Notes: generated by a model from the letters alone, not told the origin. A stretch of DNA of 64,000 bases from JANSWP01 sp041941305 (GCA_041941305.1 JBGTQJ010000006.1:209234-273233); one strand, 5' to 3'; shown: positions 14,282 through 24,368, counted from the first letter of the stretch. Numbers and translations are program-made.

Positions 14282-17200
14282 ATGAAAGCGATTGTACCAA
14301 CTATTCTTTTTGTTCTTTCCCTTTTTCTTATTGGTTGCAGCGGTGCTGATACTGCCAAAGAAGTAGATAGACCCCATAGTCCATGGGTTTTTCGATCTGT
14401 GTTGGATAGTACACCCAGAGCAGTGACCATTGCTTTGCACGATAATTTGTGGGTCGCTTACAGCACGCAAAATGCATCCTTGTTGAAAGCCTGGAAAGGC
14501 AGTGTAAATTTTGATGGAGCTGTCTATACCACAGTGCATGGACCTCAACCTTCCAGTTTAGGTGATTTTTGGATGGAAAACAAATTTGAACAGCCTTGGT
14601 TAGTAGTGGTCAATGGAAACACAGAGCGCCCTGAAGTACAATATCGAGGGCATCGCTTTGTAGATGGGCAAGTGCAATTGAATTACGAATTGACCCTTTC
14701 AAATGGCACGGTAATCAGTGTTTCTGAACAACCAGAATACATCACTTCTGAAAGCGGTTTGACTGGTTTTGAAAGGGTTTTTACTACATCCAATGTGCCT
14801 GAAAGCGCCGAGGTGGTTATGAAAACCAATATCAGTTCTATTTCCATGATCAACAGCTTTGAATTTGGAGGAGCTTTTGAAATAAATAATCAGGCACCCA
14901 GAAAGGCGAAGAACCTGGAGGGAATTGATGTAGAGGGAACATTGACACTGGTATCAAATGGTGAAACCAGATTGGCAATGACTTTCACCAAACTACCGCT
15001 TATTGAAAATCCAAATAAAGTGGTAGGTGCTGAAGATGAAGAAGAACGTCCATTGGGTTATCGCCTCATTGCCAGAAATGATTGTAAAACCTGCCACAAT
15101 ACCTTTGTGAAGACAGTTGGTCCATCTTATATGGAAGTTGCCAAGAGATATGCAAATACTGCTGCGAACGTCGAAATGCTGGTAGGAAAAGTGATAAACG
15201 GCGGCGCTGGAGTTTGGGGAGAAGCACCCATGACCCCCCATCACGATATGTCAGAGACGGACATTCACATTATGGTAGAATACATCATGGCTCTGGATGC
15301 CGAAGAAGAGGAACAAGTAGCTGCAATGGCAGATAGCAATGCACCGGAAGCGACCAGTTATGAAGCAGCTGTGGAAGGAGTGTCAGAGTCCGAGATGTTT
15401 CCTGGAGCTTTATTTAGTATCCATGTTCAAAGTCGTCGGCTGAGTAAATTGGCAGATGTAAACTGGAATCAAGGCCCTGATTTTGAGGGCATTACCCCTG
15501 AAATAAATTTACAGCCTGCTGATTTAGCGGATTTGCCAGACAATACAGGAATTTTGGTAGAAGGTTATTTGCGCATTCCAAAAGACAACAATTTTGTATT
15601 TCGCCTGAGTAGTGATGATGGCTCGAAGCTATGGATAAACGATCAACTCATCATTGATCACGATGGTTTGCATGGTGCTGGTCCGAAAGATGGTGAAATT
15701 GCCTTAGCTCAAGGCTATCATTCTTTTAGACTTGAATATTTCCAGGGTGCAGGAGGTAAATCTTTGGAATTCCAATGGCGTTCTTTCAATGATACCCAAT
15801 TCAATTATGTTCCTGGTACGGTGATGATGCATGACAGAAATGATCGTCCGGATGGAGCTGTGGCTATGGGCAATGACAACAAAATCCCAGGTGACAAATT
15901 TCCAGTAGAGGCTGTTCATCCTAGTTATGATTTGTCACAAGCCCGACCTGATGACTTCTTGCCTAAAGTTGGCGGAATGGATTTTCTTTCCAATGGAGAT
16001 TTGGTGGTGAGTACCTGGGATGCTGCTGGAGCTGTTTATGTCGTTGAGAATGCCAAATCTGGCGATCCTGCCAGTATGCAAGCAGTCAAAATTGCGGAAG
16101 GGCTTGCAGAGCCATTGGGATTGAAAGTGGTAGATGATGAAATCTATGTTTTACAAAAGCAGGAATTTACAAAACTGATTGATCACAATGGCGATGGCAA
16201 AATTGATGAGTACAAAGCCATCAATAATAACTGGACAACTACTGCCAATTTCCATGAATTTGCTTTTGGATTGGCATATAAGGATGGCTGGTTTTATGGC
16301 AATACGGCTATTGCAATTCTACCAGGTGGCGCCAGCGCAAATCCACAGGCATCAGATAGAGGTAAAACGTTTAGAATTTCAAAGGAAACGGGCGAGATAG
16401 AGTGGGTGGCTCAGGGTTTGAGAACTCCCAATGGCATTGGACTTGGCGTAGACGATGAAATCTTTGTCGCTGACAATCAGGGAGATTGGTTGCCTTCCAG
16501 TAAAATTTTGCACGTCACGCAAGGTGATTTTTTTAATTCCTATGCTGTGGACCCGGAAGGCACCAGGGACTTGCCTATTAAACAACCTTTAGCCTGGTTG
16601 CCACAAGATGAAATTGGCAATTCTCCAACGACGCCATTGGCCTTGAATGATGGACCATATGCTGGACAAATGATTCATGGGGAAGTGACCAACGGTGGTG
16701 TCAAGCGGGTATTTGTAGAAAAAATAGATGGTGAGTACCAGGGCTGCGTCTTCCGCTTTATTCAAGGTTTGGAAGCTGGTGTGAATCGAATGGCATGGGG
16801 TCCGGATGGTGCATTGTACATTGGCGGCATTGGTTCTTCTGGTAACTGGCAACATTATGGAACCTTATGGTATGGTTTGCAAAAACTTAAATACAACAGC
16901 CAGCCGACTTTTGAAATGCTGAAGGTAGCTGCCAAGTCCAATGGAATGGAAATTGAATTTACTGAGCCTTTGCCACATGGTATTGGATGGGATCCAGCTG
17001 AGTATGAAGTTGCTCAATGGTGGTACAAACCTACCATTGAATACGGTGGTCCAAAATTGGATGAGGAAGGCCTCCAGGTACTTTCTGCCAATGTTTCCGA
17101 AAATCGCAAAAAGGTCTTTTTGGAGTTGGAAGGTCTGAAGAAACAGCATGTGGTTTATCTCAGAATTCCAAATTATTGGACGAGTGAAGCAGGTAATGAA

Positions 17201-17950
17201 TTGTGGAGTACGGAAGCCTGGTACACCTTGAATAATATTCCTGATAAGAATAATGGTACAAAAACCACCGCACCTCAACCAGTTCCCCACAATACGCTTT
17301 CAGAGGCAGAAAAAGCCGCAGGCTGGCAATTATTATTTGATGGAGCAACCACCAATGGCTGGCACAATTACCAAAAAGAAACGATTGGTAAAAGTTGGAT
17401 AGTTGAGGATGGTACATTGATGCTGAATGTGGTGAAAAAACCAGATGGGCACTGGCAGGCTGAGGATGGAGGTGATATCCTGACTACCAATGAATACCAA
17501 AACTTTGAACTGTCTTTGGAGTGGAAAGTACAGCCATGTGGCAATAGTGGCATTATTTACCACGTAGTAGAAAGTGACGAATTCAATTATGCCTGGAAAT
17601 CTGGTCCGGAAATGCAAATTCTCGATAATACCTGCCACCCGGATGCCAAATACCCTACCCACCGTGCGGGTGATTTATACGATATGATCGAATGCAAATA
17701 TGTCACTGTAAAACCTGCTGGCAATTGGAATCAGGTGCGTCTTGTGAGCAAAGACAATCATGTAGAACATTGGCTGAATGGAAGAAAGGTAGTAGCATTT
17801 GACATTCTAACTCCTGAGTGGGATGAAATGATTAAGAACAGTAAATTCAAGGAATTTCCGGGATTTGGACAATCCAACAAAGGTAGAATTTGCTTGCAGG
17901 ATCATGGGGATAGGGTTTGGTTTAGAAATATTAAGATTCGGGAATATTAA
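14282..17950 (+). CDS. multidomain lipoprotein: cytochrome c, PA14, propeller, DUF1080-like lectin
   Basis: A 1222-residue lipoprotein (lipobox LIGC, lipidation Cys19). It has an N-terminal beta-rich part, then a class I cytochrome c domain with haem motif CKTCH (C268/C271/H272) and a likely axial methionine in EAPMTPH (~317). A PA14-type carbohydrate-binding domain follows (about 385-520, FRLSSDDGSKLWINDQ). Next is a sugar-dehydrogenase-like propeller (about 545-860, with FAFGLAY, APNG-like LRTPNGIG and WGPDGALYIG). The C-terminal domain is a 3-keto-disaccharide hydrolase/DUF1080 domain (about 1015-1222, LLFDGATTNGWHNY and SGIIYHV). It probably faces the periplasm or cell surface and acts in oxidative sugar or glycan breakdown with electrons passing through the haem (inference). 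It is monocistronic. Confidence 0.88.
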   Translation: MKAIVPTILFVLSLFLIGCSGADTAKEVDRPHSPWVFRSVLDSTPRAVTIALHDNLWVAYSTQNASLLKAWKGSVNFDGAVYTTVHGPQPSSLGDFWMENKFEQPWLVVVNGNTERPEVQYRGHRFVDGQVQLNYELTLSNGTVISVSEQPEYITSESGLTGFERVFTTSNVPESAEVVMKTNISSISMINSFEFGGAFEINNQAPRKAKNLEGIDVEGTLTLVSNGETRLAMTFTKLPLIENPNKVVGAEDEEERPLGYRLIARNDCKTCHNTFVKTVGPSYMEVAKRYANTAANVEMLVGKVINGGAGVWGEAPMTPHHDMSETDIHIMVEYIMALDAEEEEQVAAMADSNAPEATSYEAAVEGVSESEMFPGALFSIHVQSRRLSKLADVNWNQGPDFEGITPEINLQPADLADLPDNTGILVEGYLRIPKDNNFVFRLSSDDGSKLWINDQLIIDHDGLHGAGPKDGEIALAQGYHSFRLEYFQGAGGKSLEFQWRSFNDTQFNYVPGTVMMHDRNDRPDGAVAMGNDNKIPGDKFPVEAVHPSYDLSQARPDDFLPKVGGMDFLSNGDLVVSTWDAAGAVYVVENAKSGDPASMQAVKIAEGLAEPLGLKVVDDEIYVLQKQEFTKLIDHNGDGKIDEYKAINNNWTTTANFHEFAFGLAYKDGWFYGNTAIAILPGGASANPQASDRGKTFRISKETGEIEWVAQGLRTPNGIGLGVDDEIFVADNQGDWLPSSKILHVTQGDFFNSYAVDPEGTRDLPIKQPLAWLPQDEIGNSPTTPLALNDGPYAGQMIHGEVTNGGVKRVFVEKIDGEYQGCVFRFIQGLEAGVNRMAWGPDGALYIGGIGSSGNWQHYGTLWYGLQKLKYNSQPTFEMLKVAAKSNGMEIEFTEPLPHGIGWDPAEYEVAQWWYKPTIEYGGPKLDEEGLQVLSANVSENRKKVFLELEGLKKQHVVYLRIPNYWTSEAGNELWSTEAWYTLNNIPDKNNGTKTTAPQPVPHNTLSEAEKAAGWQLLFDGATTNGWHNYQKETIGKSWIVEDGTLMLNVVKKPDGHWQAEDGGDILTTNEYQNFELSLEWKVQPCGNSGIIYHVVESDEFNYAWKSGPEMQILDNTCHPDAKYPTHRAGDLYDMIECKYVTVKPAGNWNQVRLVSKDNHVEHWLNGRKVVAFDILTPEWDEMIKNSKFKEFPGFGQSNKGRICLQDHGDRVWFRNIKIREY

Positions 17951-17958
17951 TACTATTA

Positions 17959-18050
17959 TTCTACAATGCTGCGATGCTGCAATGTGTTTATCACTAAAGA
18001 ACATCACAACATCGCAGCATTGTAGCATTGTAGAATTGTAGAATTGTAGA
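17959..18050. repeat. inverted repeat with CTACAAT phrase between convergent genes
   Basis: CTACAATGCTGCGATG (17961-17976) and its exact reverse complement (18010-18025) form a 16-bp stem. The right side continues with tandem GTAGAATT units. It lies between the stop codons of two convergent genes and may serve as a transcript-end structure. Confidence 0.7.
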
Positions 18051-18059
18051 ACCAAAAAA

Positions 18060-21000
18060 TCATTCTTTTTCGAAGGTCAAATGTAAAATCAGGCCTTTTG
18101 GCGAAGGTTTTGAAAGATTGTTAGAAATATTTACCTGGAGTACATCTCCTTCTGAAACTTGGATGTTTCCAGTTTTGGTCACTGTATTTTTTCCGCTTGG
18201 AATGGAAGCCAAAAAACCACTGAAGTTCTTGGTGAGATTAAAAGTTGTCATTCCATTTGTTGACTTATTGGCTGTAGTATATTGAACTTGTTTTAGAAAA
18301 TAACCATTCAAATAAGCTGGTACTGTCCAAAATCCTTTTTTTAATATGCCTGAAGCAGGAATAGTGGTGGATGCATCTAAAAATACCACAGTTTCGCGTT
18401 CAATGTGACTATCTGCATCTTCTACGGAAAAGGTTGTAGCATTACCATCCGTAATATTTACGGTTACTTCATTTTCTATTCTTGAGGAAGATAAGCTTTG
18501 ATCATCAGTACCAGGAATATCCGGAATATTTTTTCGAATTTGTTGTATAGTGATATTTGAGTATACGCCATTAGTGACTTCTGAACCCATAGCCAAAACA
18601 TTAACGGGTTGATTTGCATAAATATCTTTTTCAGTTCCTTCTGTTTCCAGATAGGCATTGATGAGATGTATCGGGTACGTCAATGCAAAGACTACGCTAT
18701 CACTTTGGGTGATATACTTTCCAGAAAGAAGAATATTTATGTTTTCAGAGGATCGGATATCTGCAAGCACATTTTTATGAGTGTTAATAAAAACTCCATC
18801 GAAATGATAATTTACGTCTGTACTTTGAGTTCCAAAAAGGTCTAATACAATGGTATGAGACCAATTGGATTGGTAATTACCATTGATATAAACATCTGAA
18901 TGGTAGCTTTCCTGTAAACCACTTTTTGGACGGATCCATTGAACATCTGCTTTGCAGTTTTCACAGTCAATTGTTATTTGAGAATTTTTCAAATTGGCGC
19001 CGAATTCTATCATGGTTGGAAAGCCATCTTCATTTCGATGGGTTAAATACTTTCCTTCATCCGGTGGGAAAAAAGTGTGATTTTTTTGAGAAATAGTACC
19101 TAGTTGAAATGCAATCTGGCAACTATCGAATGTGACATCATGAGTGAATGAAATGAGCCCTCCATAATCAGAAAATCCATTGTGTTCTCCCATTTGCACA
19201 TGCCCTATATTATAATTTAGGTTTAAATCATTAATGTAATGGTGTCCTGCACAACATTGCGCTCCAAAGAGTACTCCTCTTGGTGCATTGTTAGGGCTAT
19301 TTTTATCAATCACGTAGTCTAAATTAATGTTGATATCACAGGATTGTGAAGTTTGAATGGTATTCCAGGGACGAACAAAATGGAAAAAGCCATAATTTGA
19401 GGCATTTTCTGGAATGCGATAGCTTTGAACGTCGATATTGCCGTCTCCTTTTAACCAATTGAAAGGCATGGTAGCGTGTATTATTTCATTACATTCAAAA
19501 TGAAGGAAACTGCTATCGTTTTCCAAGGTGGCAATGGCTAAGTTATTGCTTTGACCGCTGGTTATTTCAAAATCTGCAGAGCCAGAGACATGACAGGTTC
19601 CTGCATGCCCAGCATCATTAAATAAGGCTGGATAATCAATTGAAGAATAGTTCTGTTCGATTTTTATTTTTGCTCCGGATTCAAAATACCAATCTCCATT
19701 TCGCCAAAGGTTGATTGTTTCTTTATTTGCAATTCCTGAAAAGCTGTATTCTCCAGGTAAGACATGGATTAGATCATTCTCTGCAACTCTGGCATCATTC
19801 CTGGCAGTCCAGGGATCTGAAAAAGGTTTATCTCTTTTCCCTTTTACTGCATCCATATTATTGCCATCAGGAGAAACAAACCAAACTGCTCCTTGGCCAG
19901 GGCAAATTTTCCAATCTGTGGGTATGGAGTCTAACCTTATTGTATCCTGAGGGTCTTCCTTTGCAGTTGTATAGTAGTTGAAATCCATTCCGTCGGATAC
20001 TTTTGTTACCTGGTATTCTTTGATGGTAGTATAGTTTAAACCTAGTGGAAAACTCCACCCATCAAATACCTTCAACTGAACTGAATTTCCGCCTTCATTG
20101 TATAAATACCTTATTCGTATAAAGTCAGTAGATCCACTATTTGTCCAATAGCCTTCACCTCCAAAACCATTGATTTCTGGAGAAGCAGAAGCAACTTGGT
20201 GCAATTGACCTAATCCTCCACTAATGGTTATGCTGTCTCTGTCGGTGCCCATGTCTAAGCAATTCCGAAAAAGCACGCTAAATCCGCCATCAGGATATGG
20301 TTCTCCGCCAGATATGGATAAACTGCCCTGAGGTATTGAAAAAGGGATTCTATTTTGAATATTATTGCTGTGGTAAAAAAATGCTGTAAAAAAGAAGTGC
20401 TCCACAGATTCAGTGTATTCTGTAAAAGTGATGATTGTATTTTCGGTAGCCTGGAAATCTTGAACAACTCTTAATTGAAGCTGACAGTACAAACCTGGAA
20501 CCCCGCCAAAATTTTCAAATGTTAGGGTGTTGTTTGCTGTAGAATTTAACTGCGAAAGATCAGGATTGTTAGGGCTCCATGAACTACTTTCTCTTAAGTC
20601 AATTCCTGACAAAGTAAATGGATCGTAATAATGAATACTATCTTGATAGCATTCTGTTTCACTCGCAATGAAAGGAAAGCTGGAGGACAATTCGATCCCG
20701 CTTTTTTCATTTATTGATAAAGTATTCCCTTGTAGATTCAATATTGATTCATCTTCGCAACAAGGAATGATTACGGTATTACCTCCAGAAATACTTAGCT
20801 CTTGACCAGAAATACTAAGTGTCTGTAATTCAGGGCTATAATTGCGGTTGTTTTCTGAAGAGTTTTCAATACTCAAATCAATTAATTCCAACACTTCCAA
20901 GTCGATATGGATAGGTTTATACCCCATTGGTAAATCTCCTTTTTCAAATTGTATCTTTTTGAAAGTCTTTTTTTGAATTGCTGGTTGAATGTTGATTTCT

Positions 21001-21353
21001 AGATTTTTGGGAGAAAAATCTTCCTTAAAATTGATTTCAATAAATGCGGGATGACCAATACCCTTTTGTAATATTCTGATTTGGGAGCAGGAAGTTTGAG
21101 AAAAGCCACTGATACCTTTTAAATAAAATTTTCGTTGATCTTTTTCACCTGGCAAGTATTCAGTTTTGATATAAAGAGAAAGCACCTGGTTGTCCTCTTC
21201 TAATAAAAAATGTCCGTCTGCAATATATGTATCTGCTTCAATTTGAGCGATTCTATACCAACTGCCCTGGCTTTGAGAAAAGAGACCTTGAAAAGTAAAT
21301 AAAAATGTAGATAGGATGAGGTATTTTTGGAATCTCTTTTTTGTGTTTTTCAT
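18060..21353 (-). CDS. 1097-aa secreted protein, function unknown
   Basis: ATG 21353 opens a signal peptide (about 1-26, YLILSTFLFTFQGLFSQ). The N-terminal ~150 residues (GSWYRIAQIEADTYIADGHF) form a beta-rich domain with several phrases on 'ISGGNTVI'-like repeats. The centre (about 480-950) reads as a right-handed beta-helix, with repeated short strands such as VQMGEHNGFSDYGGLIS. There is no recognisable T9SS sorting domain at the C-terminus, which ends in LILHLTFEKE. Beta-helix cores and a trimming C-terminus occur in adhesins and tail-fibre-like proteins. That is only an analogy, and I cannot name a family. Confidence 0.75.
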   Translation of the reverse strand: MKNTKKRFQKYLILSTFLFTFQGLFSQSQGSWYRIAQIEADTYIADGHFLLEEDNQVLSLYIKTEYLPGEKDQRKFYLKGISGFSQTSCSQIRILQKGIGHPAFIEINFKEDFSPKNLEINIQPAIQKKTFKKIQFEKGDLPMGYKPIHIDLEVLELIDLSIENSSENNRNYSPELQTLSISGQELSISGGNTVIIPCCEDESILNLQGNTLSINEKSGIELSSSFPFIASETECYQDSIHYYDPFTLSGIDLRESSSWSPNNPDLSQLNSTANNTLTFENFGGVPGLYCQLQLRVVQDFQATENTIITFTEYTESVEHFFFTAFFYHSNNIQNRIPFSIPQGSLSISGGEPYPDGGFSVLFRNCLDMGTDRDSITISGGLGQLHQVASASPEINGFGGEGYWTNSGSTDFIRIRYLYNEGGNSVQLKVFDGWSFPLGLNYTTIKEYQVTKVSDGMDFNYYTTAKEDPQDTIRLDSIPTDWKICPGQGAVWFVSPDGNNMDAVKGKRDKPFSDPWTARNDARVAENDLIHVLPGEYSFSGIANKETINLWRNGDWYFESGAKIKIEQNYSSIDYPALFNDAGHAGTCHVSGSADFEITSGQSNNLAIATLENDSSFLHFECNEIIHATMPFNWLKGDGNIDVQSYRIPENASNYGFFHFVRPWNTIQTSQSCDININLDYVIDKNSPNNAPRGVLFGAQCCAGHHYINDLNLNYNIGHVQMGEHNGFSDYGGLISFTHDVTFDSCQIAFQLGTISQKNHTFFPPDEGKYLTHRNEDGFPTMIEFGANLKNSQITIDCENCKADVQWIRPKSGLQESYHSDVYINGNYQSNWSHTIVLDLFGTQSTDVNYHFDGVFINTHKNVLADIRSSENINILLSGKYITQSDSVVFALTYPIHLINAYLETEGTEKDIYANQPVNVLAMGSEVTNGVYSNITIQQIRKNIPDIPGTDDQSLSSSRIENEVTVNITDGNATTFSVEDADSHIERETVVFLDASTTIPASGILKKGFWTVPAYLNGYFLKQVQYTTANKSTNGMTTFNLTKNFSGFLASIPSGKNTVTKTGNIQVSEGDVLQVNISNNLSKPSPKGLILHLTFEKE

Positions 21354-21368
21354 TTGCTATAAATGTAA

Positions 21369-21395
21369 AAGTTATTTTTTTCCCAAAAATAACTT
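21369..21395 (-). promoter_or_regulatory. inverted repeat and -7 box upstream of the 1097-aa gene
   Basis: AAGTTATTTTT (21369-21379) and its reverse complement (21385-21395) form an 11-bp palindrome 15 nt before the start codon. On the minus strand TATTTTTG (21391-21384), a full TAnnTTTG match, lies within it, so the site may combine promoter and operator. No matching -33 TTG is seen. Confidence 0.4.
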
Positions 21396-21771
21396 ATTGG
21401 CATTCGTCATTGAAAAGTATAATTGAAAATAATGAATATCAAAGCATTGTATGGGCTCCTAAAAGCAAGTGTCCAAATTAAAAATTGATTCACAACTTAC
21501 AACAAAACAAAAGTTTACATATTAAAATCTATTGGCATGTTTTTTGACTTGCTCCTCATGTTTATCTTATTCTTTTCAAAAAACTTCTATTTTGCACGCT
21601 CATATTTTTATTTTTAGAAAATGGAAAAATAAAGGTTCTCGTCCTTTCTAGAGGGAAAAAATTAGGCAAAAGTGACGTGAATAATGTAATTTTGAGAAAA
21701 CAAAAGCAACTACACTAACACTAGTAAATACTTTGGACGAACGCACTAACTGAGAATTAAATCACGTACCG
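21396..21771 (+). other. gene-free stretch upstream of rpoN
   Basis: No reading frame of note. TAATTTTG at 21687-21694 matches the Bacteroidota -7 box and could be the rpoN promoter with a leader of about 75 nt, but no TTG at the right upstream distance supports it. No repeats stand out. Confidence 0.4.
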
Positions 21772-23298
21772 ATGCTGAAGCAGAACCTTAGTCAGAAGAT
21801 GATCCAGAAGCTGTCTCCACAGCAAATTCAATTAATGAAATTGCTACAAATTCCGACAGCAACCCTCGAACAACGTATCGAAGAAGAACTAGAAGCCAAT
21901 CCCGCACTCGAAGAAGGAGAAGAACGGGATGACCCCGCCGAAATGGGCAGATCTGATAGCGATAATTCCAATGATGAAAATGAGGCAGAAGAGCCCGAAT
22001 TTGAGGAGCCAACCCGAGAAGAGGAATTTGAACTCGACGATTATCTCACCGAATATATTGAAGATGATCCTTCCAGCTATAAATTAAAAGTCAATAATTA
22101 TTCTTCAGATGATGAAGAGAAGACCATTCCTATAGCAGTAGAGAGTACTTTTCATGAATACCTGGAACAGCAATTGGGGATGTTGGAATTTAAGGATGAA
22201 AGAAATGAAATCATCGCCAAGCAAATTGTTGGAAGTATCGACGATGATGGCTACCTGCGTCGCGAGCCGATTGCAATTATTGACGATTTGATGTTTTCCC
22301 AAAATATCATTGCCAGAGAAGACGAAATCATCAACTGGCTAAAAGTCATACAACGATTTGACCCACCAGGCATCGGTGCCAGAAATTTGCAGGAATGTCT
22401 TCGACTTCAATTGGATAATAGAAATCAATCAGATAACCTTTCTGATGAAGAAATACTTTCTCTTAAATTGGCAATGCGCATCATCAATGATTATTTTGAT
22501 GAATTCACCAAAAAGCATTACCAAAAACTTCAAAGACAACTCAATATCTCTGAAGACTTATTGAGAGATGCAGTTGACGAAATTTTAAAACTCAACCCAA
22601 AACCAGCAAGTGGGCACAGTGCAAACAACCGCAACATTCATTACATTGTCCCGGATTTTATCATTGTCAACCGGGATGGAGATTTGGAATTGACCTTGAA
22701 TTCCAGAAATGCGCCTGATTTGCGTATCAATGAACATTATAAAGATATGCTCAAGACCTATAAGGACACTACCAAAGGTCGTCGAGCAGAGAAAAAGGAA
22801 AAAGAGGCAGTCATGTTCATCAAGCAAAAAATAGACAGTGCCAAATGGTTTATCGATGCCATCCGCCAGCGACAGGAAACCATGTACAAAACCATGTACT
22901 CGATCATGCAATATCAATACGATTATTTCCTGACAGGCGATCAGAAGACCTTGCGTCCAATGATCCTGAAAGATATTGCAGATATCACTGGTTTGGATAT
23001 TTCGACGGTTTCCAGGGTTGCTAATAGTAAATTTGTACAAACCGAGTTTGGCACCATGCGTTTGAAAGACTTCTTCTCAGAAAGTCTGCAAACCAAAGAT
23101 GGAGAAGAGGTCTCTACCCTGGAAGTCAAAAAAATTCTCACCGATATTATCGCTGGCGAAAACAAACGCAAGCCACTTTCCGATGAAAAGCTAAAAAATA
23201 TGCTTCGTGAAAAAGGCTACAATATTGCTCGTCGAACGGTAGCAAAATACCGGGAGCAATTAAATATTCCCGTAGCAAGATTGCGGAAAGAGCTATAA
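21772..23298 (+). CDS. rpoN: RNA polymerase sigma-54 factor
   Basis: A 508-residue protein with the full sigma-54 plan. Region I is glutamine/leucine-rich (MLKQNLSQKMIQKLSPQQIQLMKLLQ). An acidic region II follows (about 45-105). The core-binding and central region III (about 120-420) includes FDPPGIGARNLQECL and ITGLDISTVSRVANSKFVQT. The C-terminal RpoN box is ARRTVAKYRE (about 487-496). It directs RNA polymerase to -24/-12 promoters and needs AAA+ activators, none of which is encoded in this window. The start at ATG 21772 fits the family. The strong terminator at 23331-23370 ends the transcript, so it is separate from the sigma gene downstream. Confidence 0.97.
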   Translation: MLKQNLSQKMIQKLSPQQIQLMKLLQIPTATLEQRIEEELEANPALEEGEERDDPAEMGRSDSDNSNDENEAEEPEFEEPTREEEFELDDYLTEYIEDDPSSYKLKVNNYSSDDEEKTIPIAVESTFHEYLEQQLGMLEFKDERNEIIAKQIVGSIDDDGYLRREPIAIIDDLMFSQNIIAREDEIINWLKVIQRFDPPGIGARNLQECLRLQLDNRNQSDNLSDEEILSLKLAMRIINDYFDEFTKKHYQKLQRQLNISEDLLRDAVDEILKLNPKPASGHSANNRNIHYIVPDFIIVNRDGDLELTLNSRNAPDLRINEHYKDMLKTYKDTTKGRRAEKKEKEAVMFIKQKIDSAKWFIDAIRQRQETMYKTMYSIMQYQYDYFLTGDQKTLRPMILKDIADITGLDISTVSRVANSKFVQTEFGTMRLKDFFSESLQTKDGEEVSTLEVKKILTDIIAGENKRKPLSDEKLKNMLREKGYNIARRTVAKYREQLNIPVARLRKEL

Positions 23299-23330
23299 AA
23301 AGCTTATTTCAAAATTTGAAAACATGCATC

Positions 23331-23370
23331 ATCCCGAATTTTCATGTAATTGAAAATTCGGGATTTTTTT
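23331..23370 (+). terminator. strong intrinsic terminator of rpoN
   Basis: ATCCCGAATTTTCA (23331-23344) pairs perfectly with TGAAAATTCGGGAT (23351-23364), followed by T7. It also rules out the in-frame TTG at 23350 as a start for the next gene. Confidence 0.93.
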
Positions 23371-23478
23371 ATTGAATGTCAGGATTTTGGGCTTATCTAT
23401 CTCCAAATTCCCCTTTTCTTTATAGGAAAATTCTCTCGTAGTCATTCTTTTTTCTCAAATTTCAATTGCTATCCTGAC

Positions 23479-24153
23479 ATGGACCAAAATAATTTGTACA
23501 TTTCAACAGAAAATGCAAATCGACTATTAACCTTTTCTGAAAAAAATACATTGAAAAAGGAAAACTACAAAGGAACAAGCACTCAAGAAGTCTCGAAAGA
23601 GACTGAAAATCATACCTTGTTTGAATCTCTGAAAAGAGCCGAAACTGGAGCCATTCAGCAATTGGCAGTACAAATTACTCCTGGAACCCGCAGAGCTGCT
23701 TTGAATGCTCGCTTATCGCTTTTGGATGCAGAGGAGTTGGTCAATGATGCCCTGGTTATTACAATCAATAATATTCGAAAGGGCAGTTTTCAGTTTCAAA
23801 ACTTCACTGCTGCTGCTTATGCCAATGGAGTGGTGAGAAAATTAATTGCCAATCGAATTCGTACAAAAAAGCCAAGTTCAAAACCCTTGAGTGGATTTGA
23901 AAATATAGCAGATTTTAGTCCAGAAGAATATTTGCAAAAGAAGGAAAAAGAACAATACATCGGTAAGCTGTTTGCAAAACTTGGGGATACTTGTCGAAAA
24001 GTATTGCATTTGAAGTATTTTGAAAATTTAAGAGATCAGGAAATCATCAGTAAAGCAATGACTTCTTTTACAAGCATTAATTCGCTGAAAAGCAAGCGTA
24101 GCCAGTGTTTGAAGAAATTGGTCACCTTGGCGAAGGCAAATCCACTAAGCTGA
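23479..24153 (+). CDS. ECF-like sigma-70 family factor
   Basis: ATG 23479 (MDQNNLYISTENANRLL) is chosen since the upstream extension lies in the rpoN terminator. The 224 residues contain a region-2-like part (about 65-135, LDAEELVNDALVITINNIRKG and AYANGVVRKLIANRIRTKK) and a region-4-like helix-turn-helix (about 155-215, CRKVLHLKYFENLRDQEII and SLKSKRSQCLKKL). It is the first gene of a three-gene set with an anti-sigma/TPR protein and a CHAT protein. Sets of this kind recur in Saprospiria. It is presumably held by the next gene's product and directs a small regulon, targets unknown. Confidence 0.8.
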   Translation: MDQNNLYISTENANRLLTFSEKNTLKKENYKGTSTQEVSKETENHTLFESLKRAETGAIQQLAVQITPGTRRAALNARLSLLDAEELVNDALVITINNIRKGSFQFQNFTAAAYANGVVRKLIANRIRTKKPSSKPLSGFENIADFSPEEYLQKKEKEQYIGKLFAKLGDTCRKVLHLKYFENLRDQEIISKAMTSFTSINSLKSKRSQCLKKLVTLAKANPLS

Positions 24154-24157
24154 TACT

Positions 24158-24337
24158 GAAGTTGTCTAAAGTTTTTCATTTGGGCTAAAAAATCGTCTTT
24201 TTCGCCCTGTTATCAGAAAATTTTTCAGCCGTAGCGCTGCTATGCCTTCTCCAAAGGAGTCCTTCGGACAAAATTTTCTGATAACAGAACGAAAAATCCT
24301 TCATTTTTATCTTCAAACAAAAACTTTAGACAACTTC
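24158..24337. repeat. 180-bp nested inverted repeat between sigma and anti-sigma genes
   Basis: The outer arms GAAGTTGTCTAAAGTTTTT (24158-24176) and their exact reverse complement (24319-24337) are 19 bp. Inside, CTGTTATCAGAAAATTTT pairs with AAAATTTTCTGATAACAG and short flanking stretches also pair. The whole gap between the two genes is therefore one long hairpin, either a mobile palindrome or a device that lowers anti-sigma relative to sigma expression. Confidence 0.8.
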
Positions 24338-24368
24338 ATTTTATTCCTTGCGAAGCAAAAGCAAACAA

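Noticed and set aside
23350..23478. In-frame upstream extension (TTG start) of the ECF sigma gene
   Set aside because: It begins inside the rpoN terminator stem; the ATG at 23479 fits the family.
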